DNA from: Odontesthes bonariensis
Lineage: Eukaryota > Chordata > Actinopteri > Atheriniformes > Atherinopsidae
Length of the DNA: 64,000 bases
Assembly (NCBI RefSeq): GCF_027942865.1
Contig: NC_134528.1
Span: 25,382,586 to 25,446,585 of the forward strand
Direction of reading: 5' to 3'
The notes beneath the pieces were generated by a model. That model did not search any database, had not been told where the DNA came from, and saw only the letters and a program-made list of their open reading frames with translations. A program made the position numbers and the translations under genes. Numbering within the stretch: position 1 is the first letter of the stretch; every line of letters begins with the position of its first letter. Of the stretch, positions 41,001 to 53,000 are shown one piece after another.

Positions 41001-44000
41001 ACATGCCCTGCACTTGTCTGGGGAACTTCCACCAGCTCATGCATCTGTCCCTAAGCTGCTTTTGGACAGAACAGTTCTAAGAACGCCATTCTAAGAACGG
41101 TCCTCCTCAAATTTCATTCTGATAACTGTCCTTCCCCAGCGGAACTGTTTCAGTCTGCATTCGCACATGAGTTGGGATCAGGTACTGATGCATGGCAGCC
41201 ATCTGTGACTGTGACGTGTTACTTTAGCGCCACATTCAACAACAAAACAAAACCCGTGAAAAGTAAGGAGAGAAGAAAAAAACACCACAAAGAAGCTAAT
41301 ATGGAGAGCGGGGAGGCCACCGTGTTCATGGTCTGCATGATGGTGATATTAATAATGGACGATCAAATCGGGCGTCTAACAATCGAGGCTGGAAGAGCAC
41401 ACAGAGAGAGTCAGGAGACGAAGGATCGAGCGCAGGCGATACTTCTTTGTTTCATGAAGGAAGAAAGGAGAGCAGAGCACCGCAGACAAAGGAGACCACG
41501 TGTAAGTTTAACTTATTAAACACGCGCAGGTTGTGTCTGTGTCGTATGAGTAAACATTTTAGCCGTGACAGCATGACATGGGGCGTAGCTACCGACCACC
41601 AAACACCTACGTCAGATGTGTTCCTATAGAACCCAGAAAAGACCCAGTCTCGGAGAAGGAGCTAAAATGGTTATAGGAACTGAGGGCGATGGTCCCGAGT
41701 TCCTGTATGTCTGAATGCAGGAGAAAACGGCCCTGTGGATTAAAAGGTTATAGGAACTGCCAAAGGTTCCTACAGTCTGAATGCGGCTTATCTGTCCCTG
41801 TGCTGCGGCTGCAGCCTCAGCCTCGTCCTGCACAGCGGTCTGGCTCTCAGAACCGCAGGCGCCGCCTCCAAACTTGCTGCTGCCGGCAGTTGCTGCACTG
41901 CTGCCGCTTCAAACATTTCTGTCAGCTTCCGACATTTGGATGCTTCGTTCTCTAACTGCCTAATTTTTTTCCCTCACCTTCTCAGCCCCTCCTTTTTCTT
42001 TCCTTTTTTTAGGATTAGCAACAGTATCCATCTCTAGTCTCTCCCATCTGCACTTGCACATGGCTGAGTGACGGGTGAGCTTGCGCATCTATGGGCCTGC
42101 AGGCGCTTTGTTGCCACCTATCGGTCTGGACATGAAACAACAGTAGATTATAAGCAAGAGAAAAAAAGAACACTGTGACGGCTGCGCAGTGGCCGACACA
42201 GCGGCCGTCCTGCATCACCGGCCATTCTGGTATTCTCCAGAACGTACAGATGGCCAGTCCGCCCCTGAGGATAGTAGATTTGCATACTCCACTGCCAAAA
42301 TTTTACCGTATTAGGCTATGTTTCCTGCCTGGAAGTGTTGAGTCATGAGAATGGCATCAAGGCGCAAAAAGAACAACTTTAGGGGAGATTGAAGTTCTGC
42401 TTTCAGAGATCCAAAAAGGAAAATCTGTCATTTTTAGCAGTGTTAGCAGTGGAATTACGGGACCTGCTAAAGTGAAGAAATGGGAAGCAATTACGAGTGC
42501 TGTTAATTCCGTGTCACCTGTAGTTCGTAATGTCACCGAAATAAAAATAAATGGTTTGATATAAAAATGGCTTTAAAAAAAAAAAACCTTCTGTTCTGCC
42601 TAGGCTGGTTCAGGTAGTAGGGAGACCCTCATTCATGATAATCTTGTGCAAATCTGGCATGCTATAGATCTGGGCTATAGAGCGATTTGCCCCCCCGCTG
42701 TATCGAGACGCACCCACCTGGCCTTCAGCTCAGTGCGCTCCACAACGGAACGGGTGCTTTGATGCATATATGTGTATAGTCTAGTGCTCCGATTATGTTT
42801 GGCAGTCCAGCCAAGGCATGAAAGTCCCTCTTAATTTGTACTTGTAGGACAGCGGTATATTGGAATTTGATGTACCATGGGTGATAAACTGATGAGAGCT
42901 TTGATGACCAAGGGGAGCGCATGACTCATAGAGGACTGGAACACTCCCGATCTGTCTCCAATCTCCCTCTAAAAGGTTCCAGTGGCCAAAAATCCAAGGG
43001 TGGTGAGGACCTGAACGTGTGGTGGAATTGGATTTGATCGGCGTGTTTCTCTCTGGAGTTGTGGCTCTAGCAAGCTGCATATTTGCAGCAGCACAGTTCT
43101 TGGCAATCTAAATTGCGATGTCAGCCATTCGTCTGTCTCCGCAAGGATATGTACAGGGTCTTGGAACAAACGCTCTCTTCCAAGAGCCTGATGTGCTAAT
43201 GTATCCAAAAGTAGCAAGTCAGCCGCTGGCTACACTTCCCATTGACCTTGTTACAGGTGCTGGTCAACGAATTAGAATAATTTGAAATAGTGCAATCAAT
43301 AAATTCTTTGAATGCATTTTTCGTGCAGAAAGCAAATCAGGTGTTCACCGCACCTGTCCTACTCGTTAGACTAATCACAGAACTCGTTACCTGTAAAAAA
43401 TTTGCTCATCTGATCTTTCCAAAAGGCCCATTTAGGCCATTTAACTGTGACACTGTTGTTTTATTGAATTAGAATAATGGAGAAACCGTTTCATTGAATT
43501 AGAATAATTTTTATTATAATTAGAATCATCACTTTCTCAGTATTTTGTGGCTGCCCCCTTGGCTTGTATGACTGCCTGAAGTCTCCGCGGCATCGATTTG
43601 ACCAGCTTGTCGCAAGTTTCCGCACTCACAGCTTCCCAGGCAGTGGCGATGTTCTGCTTCAGTTGGTCCAGCGTAGTAGGTTTTCTGTCGCGAATTTTCC
43701 GCTTGACGATGGCCCAAAGGTTTTCAATGACATTGAGGTCAGGCGAGTTGGCCGGCCATGCCAAAACTTCAAGCTGTTTTTTAGTGAACCAATCTTTGGT
43801 CGACTTTGCCGCATGAGCCGGTGCAAGATGCTGTTGAAATATGAAGTCTTCTTCGCCGAACTGTTCCTCAACAGTCGGAATCAGGAACGTTTCCAGAACA
43901 TCTTGATACAGTATATCAAGATGTTCTGGAAACGTTCCTGATTCCGACTGTTGAGGAACAGTTCGGCGAAGAAGACTTCATATTTCAACAGCATCTTGCA

Positions 44001-47000
44001 CCGGCTCATGCGGCAAAGTCGACCAAAGATTGGTTCACTAAAAAACAGCTTGAAGTTTTGGCATGGCCGGCCAACTCGCCTGACCTCAATGTCATTGAAA
44101 ACCTTTGGGCCATCGTCAAGCGGAAAATTCGCGACAGAAAGCCTACTACGCTGGACCAACTGAAGCAGAACATCGCCACTGCCTGGGAAGCTGTGAGTGC
44201 GGAAACTTGCGACAAGCTGGTCAAATCGATGCCGCGGAGACTTCAGGCAGTCATACAAGCCAAGGGGGCAGCCACAAAATACTGAGAAAGTGATGATTCT
44301 AATTATAATAAAAATTATTCTAATTCAATGAAACGGTTTCTCCATTATTCTAATTCAATAAAACAACAGTGTCACAGTTAAATGGCCTAAATGGGCCTTT
44401 TGGAAAGATCAGCTGAGCAAATTTTTTACAGGTAACGAGTTCTGTGATTAGTCTAACGAGTAGGACAGGTGCGGTGAACACCTGATTTGCTTTCTGCACG
44501 AAAAATGCATTCAAAGAATTTATTGATTGCACTATATCAAATTATTCTAATTCGTTGACCAGCACCTGTACATGAACTTTATAACTCAGTCTTATTGTAA
44601 TTTAGCCATTAATCCAATTATTTCAGAGCCATGTAACCCCACTCAGTGGATCGGATTACTCGGATTACTTCCGAGATAACTTGGTTGAAAGTCAAATTAA
44701 ACGTGCTTGTAGACGGGTGAAGCACGTGGTGAATTAGACTTTGCGTTCTGCGCATGCTTGAGATTTCCCGGGGTCGTGAACCGGAAGTCGGAAGAGACGA
44801 TATTACTGTTGTTGTCGCCGCCATCGGAAAGAAACAAACAACGTGATGGAGAATGCGCCGTTGTGCATCGCGTTTGTGTAATAAGCATGCTCATCACAAA
44901 CGAAATATAGAGGGACGTAGCTTCATCTTGCTCTTCGTTCGCCATTTTCTCAAATACCTGAGTTTGTTGTTGTTGTTGGTGGTGGTTAAGCGGTCAACCA
45001 GAAGTGACTCTATTAGCAATTGTTGAAATAGGTACAGCACCACCTATCGTATCTGAGCTTTGTGCCTATGATTCAATTAATTCACCGCCATATTAGGGAT
45101 GTTAACCGATGACCGTATGACCGATGGTTGACCGAATCAACGTCGTCCGGTTAGAATTTTTCTGCCGTCGGTTTAAAAAAAAAAAAAAAAAACTCACTAT
45201 ATCTTTAGAAATGTTATGTGAGCATGAGCCATCCCACGATGGAAGAACAACCGCAGCAGAGCTCACGTAGAGCCCTCCTCAGAGGTCCTCTCTTACACCG
45301 GTTGCAACTTGTACGTCGTATATGACGGGTCCTGTCTGCGCAGTTAAAAAAAAAATCGCCACTATTAACCTAAATAAAGCCAATGTGGCTGCGTGTGGAC
45401 TACAACATAATAATAATTGTAAAACTGTAATGGCAAAAGACACAAGACTAACTTAGCCTACTTGTTGTGATATATTCATCTGCACTTAAATGGCAAGACG
45501 ACAGGAACTTATTGCAAAGGATTTTGTGCAGCATCTAGCTACGCCACAGAGGCTGTTGGCATTCGGTAAGTTTTTTTTTTAACGAAGTCATTGGTTAACC
45601 TACTTTCCTGTAACACCGCCAAATGCACCCTTCTCTGTTTGTGACTTTGTAACGGGGGCTTTTAACAGCCCGAGTTCGGTGCCGCGTTTGATTCGTGTTT
45701 AAAAAGTACAGTGACTGGAAGGGCGCCGTTGCGCGTAATGTGTGGCTGTGCGTGTCTGCGCAGGCACAGCAATTATTTTTCTACCCAAAACCCTTATTCC
45801 TCCACAAGTACGCCTAGAACTAGTGGTCAATCATTGGGGAAAATGTATAATACCAAGGGCACGAACCAACATTAATTGTGTGGTGGGAGCCTAACCAGTC
45901 GGCAGAGAAAGACGCGCGACAGGACACAGATATCATAAATGGCACTTATAGAATTTTCGGTGACCGACTTTAATCGACTAATGAGGCTCAGTGGTCGGTC
46001 AAGACTTTTTTTTAAATTTCGACATCCCTACGCCATATATCTAAGGATAATTACCCTTGCTCAAATAAGGAGCAACTCAGTCTTATTGTAATTTAGCCAA
46101 TAATCCGATCCTTTCAGTGTCATGTAACCCCACTGACTGACTTTGGTTAGTAGCACCGGAGCACCACAGTGGACTGTGCTCTCTCCCGTCCTCTACACAT
46201 CTGACTTCCAGTACAACTCCGGGCTCTGCCACATGCAGAAATACTCAGATGACACTGCGATAGTTGGCTGTATCAAGGATGGACGGGAGGGGGAGTGCAG
46301 GAGCCTGGTTGAGGACTTTGTGGGGTGGTGCAGGTCCAACCGCCTACAGCTAAAATCTTCCAAGACCAAGGAGATGGTGGTGGACTTCAGAAGGAAGAAA
46401 CCACAGCTCCAACGAAGGGTCCATCGAAGGGGTCGATGTGGAGGTGGTCAGGACATACAAATATCTGGGGCTGCAGCTGGTTGACAAGTTGGACTGGACA
46501 GCAAACATAGACTCTGTACACAGGAAAGGACAGAGCCGTCTGTGCTTCCTTAGAAGGCTGGGGTCCTTCATCATCTGCAAAAAACTGCTGCAGATGTTTT
46601 ACCAGTCTGTGGTGGCCGCGTCCTCTTCTATGCTGTGACTTGCTGGGGAGGTAGCAGCAAGAAGAGGGACTCTGCCCGACTGGACAGACTGGTGAGGAGA
46701 GCTGGCTCAGTGGGCACAGAGCTGGACTCTCTGGTGACAGGGGCAGAGAGAAGGACCCTGGACAAACTGCTGTCCATCCTGGACAACGCCCACCACCCTC
46801 TGCACAACACCAGTGTGCGGCCACATCAGTGGCAGACTGCTGTCTCAATCCTGCTCCACTAACAGATTCAAGAACTCTTTTGTCCCTCTGGCCATCAGGC
46901 TGTACAACAGCTGTCAGTGATGGTACTTCTGCTACTTCTACGGTCACTTTATATGTTTGAATTGTTTATAGGTGTATCAAACAATTTTATTCCTACAGTT

Positions 47001-50000
47001 ACTTTCTAGTTTTTAAATAGTTTTTGTATAGACGATTAGCACGGGTTAACTTAACAAAGTCCTATATTTATTTTCTATGCAAATTCCTCTAATTTAATTC
47101 CTCTGTACATTTTTAATTCCACTGTACACATTCTCTGTTAAAGTTCAATTTTGCTTTTAATTTAATTTAATTTAATTTCTCCTTACACATTTAAATTTAC
47201 ATCTATCTTTGGTCAATTTCAACATTCAATATGGTTACTCTGTCAATTCTAAAGTAGGTTCAATGTATGTTATGTTACTGCTACTGGATGCTTGAATTTC
47301 CTTCTGGATCAATAAAGTATCTATCTTCATCCATCCATCTATCTATCTATGTAAATATCTATCTAACTCCAATTGGCTTGAATTGGAGTGTATCATTGAA
47401 GTGCCTTGAGATTACAATTGTTGTATTTTCGTGCTATATAAATAAAACTGAATTGATTTGAATTGAAAAAATTCAGGACCAAAAAAGGCCTGAATGTCCC
47501 CAGAATATCAATCAATCAATCAATCAAACTTTATTTATATAGCCCTTTACAAATAGCCAACTGGTATTCAAAGTGCTTTACAACAGGATAAAAACAACAA
47601 TACATAAAAAAAAACATAACACACGATTCAGAAATGGTAAAAGTGCTACAGGCATTAAAAGCCTTCCAGAAATGCAATAAAATGAATTGAATAAAATTTG
47701 TATAAAATTAAGATAATTAAAAAAGAATGGATAGAATGAGCATAGTGGCCTTAATCAGAGTTCGAACGCCAGTCTAAAAAGGTGGGTCTTAAGCTTCGAT
47801 TTAAAAAGGCCGAGATCAGTGATGGTGCGGATATCAGTGGGCAGTTTGTTCCACAGTCTAGGAGCAGCAATGGCAAAGGAACGATCACCCCACTGTTTAG
47901 ATCTCGACCTTGGGACCTCTAAAAGAAGCCGACCCGAAGAGCGCAGGGTTCTACCGCAGTTGCGAAAAGTTAAAATGTCCGACAGATAAGAAGGTGCCAA
48001 GCCATTAGTGGCGTTAAAAACAAACAACAGGAGTTTAAAATCGATTCTGAATCGTACCGGAAGCCAATGAAGAGACGATAGCACAGGAGTAATGTGTTTG
48101 CGCCTAGAAGTGTTTGTTAAAAATATATGTAATGAATACATATATCATTGTTCAATGCTTTTTTCTTTCCACCAATTTTTTCTCGATAATTTACAGACAA
48201 TTCTGTCTGGACCTTTTCCACAGTTGCTGTTCTTACATGTACTTGACAGTTCCTTCCTGGACTTGAAAGTCCTGAGCCACTCCTAATTTTTCCAAATATT
48301 TTACTTCCAAACAGTTAGACATCTTTTAAAGTGGTCTTAAGCTATAGTTCTCCAGGCTTTCGGAAACATTTTTCTTTGGACATTGGCTGCTTTTTCACTC
48401 ATTTTCAGTCCAGTCCTTGTAGCTGACAATTTTCAGAAGAATGTGTTTTTGTTTGTTAAGCCACTGTACGCTGAGCTATGAATCATTCAAGCATAAAAAA
48501 GGCACCTAACTCAAGGGATGAACCCGTGTTGCATCTACACATAATCGACAACTTAGTGAAGAACATGTTTGAGACTGCATCTTTAGACACTTTTTACTAG
48601 CAGCCTGTCACAAAGATGCATCATATGTTCCCATTTGTTTAGTTGAATCGAGTAAAAATGCCAAAGACACAGTTTGACAGACAGAAAATAGAATATATGC
48701 AACAAGGTGATTCCCAAAGAGCTATTAGCTGAAAACTTGGCTTATCTCCGCATGGTGTGCAGTGTGTTCTTACAAACAACTGAGGAAACTGGACAAATGG
48801 AGGACAAAAGAAGAAATGTCAGGCCTAAAAAACTATCTACAGCAGATGAACAGTATCTGAAAGTGATATCCTTAAGAAAGAGGAAAAAATCCAGCACAGA
48901 CCTGACAGGACCTGAGAGCTGCATCTAGACCTTGCAGTTGACCCGTGTCCATGGAAGGGTGGCTGTCAAGAAGCCATTCTTAAGGAGGGGAAACGGGGAG
49001 AAAAGCCTGAGGCATGCCAAATGACACAAGAAGTGGACTGAAAATCAGTGGCAACATTATTGAAGCAGTGTGGGATCATCTTGACTGAGAACGGAAAAAA
49101 AGGCAGCTAACATCCAAAGAAGAGCTTTGGAATGTCCTTCAAGAAGCCTGGAGAACTATTCCTCAAGACTACTTAAAGAAATGACAGAAAGCTTGTCATA
49201 AGAGCTCTGATGAAGAATAAAGGTGCTCATGCCAAATGTTGAATTTCAAGCTTGTTAGAATTGTAAAAACTCTGTTTTTTGCCTTCTATACTGTGCATCA
49301 TTTTATGTGTGCCACGTGTTTCAATAAATTCCTGGACCTATTTCCAATTTCCCTGGCAATATATATAGAAATCAGATCATCAGCAGCTGTAGAATATTTC
49401 AGAGTGCTGGGAATGTGGGACATTTACTCAATTACTCATCCTCAATACTTTCTACAGGCTAGCTGTCCCGTGGCACAAAGTTAAGAGTGAATGTTGTTAT
49501 TAGCAGTCATTCAGGTCCTCCAGAACCACAAAAATACCCAACATTCTGTATGTTGTAGAGCATAAAACAAGACTTAAAGAATTACCATCTTTAAAGAGGT
49601 TTTATCACAAAGTGTAACCCATTCATAAGCTTCAGTAAAAGAAAGGACAGGACAGATCAGAGTTTAAAAACAAGTCACTTAGTCACTTATTGTTTCCATC
49701 GCCTTCTGAATAGATGTCCCAATAAGTTACAACAGCTCCACATCAAGTAGAACAGGAAATAACTCTCAGATAATGGTCTGGAAATAGGGTTTGTGTACTG
49801 TAAATAATTAAATTAATTCTTCATTAAATATTTTCAACAGCGAGAAGAAGTCTAACTTTGTGTCTCTAACTTTGTGTCCCCCCCACAGGCTCGCCAAGAT
49901 GTTGAGGTTGACATTTATGAGCGGCTGCCGGTCCCCTTTGGCCTGGTCAGGTTCGGAGTGGCTCCTGATCATCCTGAAGTCAAGGTGTCTGCCCCAACAA

Positions 50001-53000
50001 CTAATTTGCTTTAATTATCAACCGTACAGCAAACTTTTGTTTCCCATCTTTCATTCAGACAGCTGCTCCAGTGTCTAACCTGCCAGTTTGTATAAGAAGC
50101 ACTAGCCTGCTACTATTGTTATTACAGTAGTTGGTATGGTTGGGAAAAACATGGGGAATATCTCAGACAAACATGTTTACTTATGTCTTGTTCAGTTCAC
50201 ACACAGATTGCATCACAACTGTTTGGCATCGATGATGGGGGAAAAAAAGGAGGCGAATAGAAAGTAAACCTCCCAGACAGGGAGGTGGAGTAATGAGAAC
50301 AGTTGAGGTTAAGTATGTCAACAGAGAAATTTTCCACTGTAGGAAAGAGTATGTGAACAATATCAACAGGCGAAAGTAAATGGTTTCATAAACATGTAAA
50401 GACTAATGTGTCATTTTCTTAAAAAAACCTTCCTGTGGTTTTCTCTCAGCTTTAGGCTATTTTCCTTTTGCTTGAAAGGAAAATAAACGTTTCACCTCAG
50501 TGACAGTTGTTCATGGACACATTCCAAACAGTATTTTGCTAATAACAACTTTAGCTGAGTTGTAAAGGTATATTTGTCTGCCGCCTTGCCTTATCATTTA
50601 ATGCAACATGCGTTTTTTATTAAACTGAGAGCAACATACTTCCAGATCACTCTTAATTCATTAACTGTAAATACATTAAAAAAAAAACAAAAAAAAAACT
50701 GGACATACCTATAACTATGAAACTCAAACCCACTGACTTGAATTTCCAAAGACATGGTTACCGTGTTTCCTGTTAGGGCCCTGATCCACATCAACAGGGA
50801 TGTTTTAGGAAGACAAACTTTTTCTCCTGTGTTTGCCCTGCTTTTTTATATTGCAAACTGCAATTTTAGTCTGAAAAACTGAGATTTTTAAAAAAACTTT
50901 TCTGAAGTGATTACAATTCACTTTCAGTGTATCCGACAAACTGTGGTTTGGGGCGTCTCGGCCTTCTTCTCCTGATATATCTTCCTGGGCTTTCATCTCC
51001 TTGTACTTTAACGTTATTTTATACAACGACTACTTCGTCGTCCATCCACACAAACAAATTAGATTCATCTTTTTGGTTCGCCATTGCACAAACTACTGTT
51101 TCTTTTCTTAAGTTTTCCCCAAAGGAGAATCAGCTCACTAGACGCGCTCAGAATGTTCTTCTCTTTTATTTTTGTCCGTTGTCAATTAGAACGTTATGGC
51201 CACCTAATGGCCAGACAGTTTTTGTCTGAGCTGTTGTGGTAATGTCTGCATTCTTGTCTGGATGAAGATTCTATTTGTCTTTTTTTAGATGAAAGGAAAA
51301 GTTTCAGCTGAGAGAGGCACTCCAGGAAATGTTAAAACACTAGCATGCTTTTAACTGTTCCTGCACAGCGGCTATGTTCATACTACCAGCCACATTGTTG
51401 AATTCTGAACAGCTCACAGAATGACACACTTTCAACACCAAGGTTGCATTACTTCTTAGTTTTTGATTTTGTAGTGACTTCAGACACCCAAATAAGTGCT
51501 CTGCGTTATAGAAAAAAGTTTGAAATATCCTCATTTTACCAAGAAGAAATGTTAGGAGCACACAATCTGACGTCACAAGCCAAAAATCCCGGCTTTCCAA
51601 GAGAAAATCTTTGGCGTTTTCCAGAAAGTTCGGTTTCAGTGCCCAAAACTGCGATTGCCTGTGGACAATAAGTACAAACGCATAGAAACACGGTTGTTGT
51701 GTTCATGTGTTCAGGGCCCTTAACTGTGAAAAACAAATGAACTTGGATTCCTGCTATCAAATGTGAAACTGATGCAGAAATGCCTTAAAGCGGCAGTCGG
51801 CAACTTTTTTTTAGTCATATTAGCTTGAACTGTCATAAAGTAGAATATTAAATAGGCTGTTTAGGAAAAATAACGAAATCTGTAGCTCCCTCTGAAGCCT
51901 GTAATCATGCTTACAAAAACCGAGCGCTCCCGGCTGTTTTTAACCAATCAAGTTAGGGTGGAGGAATCCTACCTGTCAATCACAGCTTGTGCACACGCTG
52001 CTGAGCGTGAGTCTGCCCCAGCTTGTGTGCGCTCACACTGGTGTGAACTCACCTGCACAACCTCGTCCACAGAGGGGGAGGGGTTTGGGGGGCGATTCGG
52101 AGCTTGTTAGAGGTTGGGGGAGGGACCTGAAAGTTGTGTCAGTTCGAATTTTCCGACTTTAGACTCGTAATTTTGAAAACTTGCCGACTGCAGCTTTAAA
52201 GGGCAATACCAACGACGGCCACCAGCTCTAAAACCTCCCTGGCTACAACAGACTCTCATTCAAAAAAGTCGATACATTTTTCAAGTCGTTATGATATCTC
52301 TGATTACTGCATATGAGGTAAATGGAGCTAAATCACCACTTTAAGAACCGTGATGGTCGGTTTTTACCTCTATTGATTTGACCCTTTTTTTTTTCTCAGA
52401 ATGTCATGAACACGTTCACGCAGACAGCCAAGCATTCGCGCTGTGGTTTTTACGGCAACGTGAACGTAGGGTCGGATGTAAGTGTCAGCGAGCTGCAGCA
52501 AGCCTACCACGCTGTCGTCCTGGTAAGAATACGACATCAAGCCGTTGCGCCGTAAATTCGCCTTAAAATCATTGGGCTTCATCGTATTCCTACTGTTTTC
52601 TTTTTGTTTTTTTTGTTTTTTTTTGTTTGAATTTTTTATGACAGAGTTACGGGGCAGAGGGAAACAAGAGCGTAGGAGTTCCAGGTGAAGACTTGGCCGG
52701 CGTGCTCTCTGCCAAAGACTTGGTCGGCTGGTACAACGGGTTGCCCAACTGTCGAGAGGTTTGCGTGATAAGTGAAAATTCTCATAAATGATGCAATATC
52801 TGACAATGGAAAAGGCACCCACAGCGTTTGTGCTCAACGACTTTTTTTCTGTTACTTCATAGTAACAAATCCTAGCTTCTTTCTCACGCCTCTGATTCGT
52901 CATTCAGCTGAGTCCAGACCTGACTTGTGAGACAGCTGTCATTCTCGGACAAGGCAACGTGGCCTTGGATGTTGCAAGAATTCTGCTGTCTCCCATTGAT

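Larger units (their letters stand above)
40093..42267 (-). mobile_element. hAT element with exact 8-bp target duplication
   Basis: Ends CAGTGGTGGACTGGGAC and the reverse complement CAGGGGCGGACTGGCC at 42267 are flanked by AGGATAGT at 40085-40092 and 42268-42275. The minus-strand interior has a TTF-type (ZMYM-like) piece at 40264-40548. Repeat copy B is nested within it. Confidence 0.8.
39936..43251 (-). mobile_element. Harbinger element in fdxr intron 2, nested and truncated
   Basis: Left terminus GGGCCTCATGCAAGAACATT at 39936. It carries a Myb-like gene on plus (42350-42563) and a HARBI1-like transposase on minus (42725-43217), interrupted by a 2.2-kb hAT element (40093-42267). The right terminus is missing: sequence stops at 43251 at the Tc1 palindrome, about 330 bp short of what the related copy at 19238 has upstream of its transposase. 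Confidence 0.65.
43254..44568. mobile_element. Head-to-head palindrome of two Tc1 3' halves
   Basis: 1,315 bp, flanked by TA (43252-43253, 44569-44570). Both ends carry the terminal repeat CAGGTGCTGGTCAACGAATT. Arms of about 655 bp are near-identical around a 5-nt centre (CAGTA, 43909-43913); I noticed only three mismatches. Each arm encodes the C-terminal half of a Tc1 transposase, pointing outward. No full-length transposase is present. Confidence 0.9.

Noticed and set aside
41689..41963. Cys/Arg-rich open frames as a gene
   Set aside because: They lie inside the nested hAT and repeat copy B region and give no recognisable domain.
43564..43941. 125-residue proteins on both strands of the Tc1 palindrome
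   Set aside because: These are antisense shadows of the Tc1 transposase frames mirrored by the palindrome.
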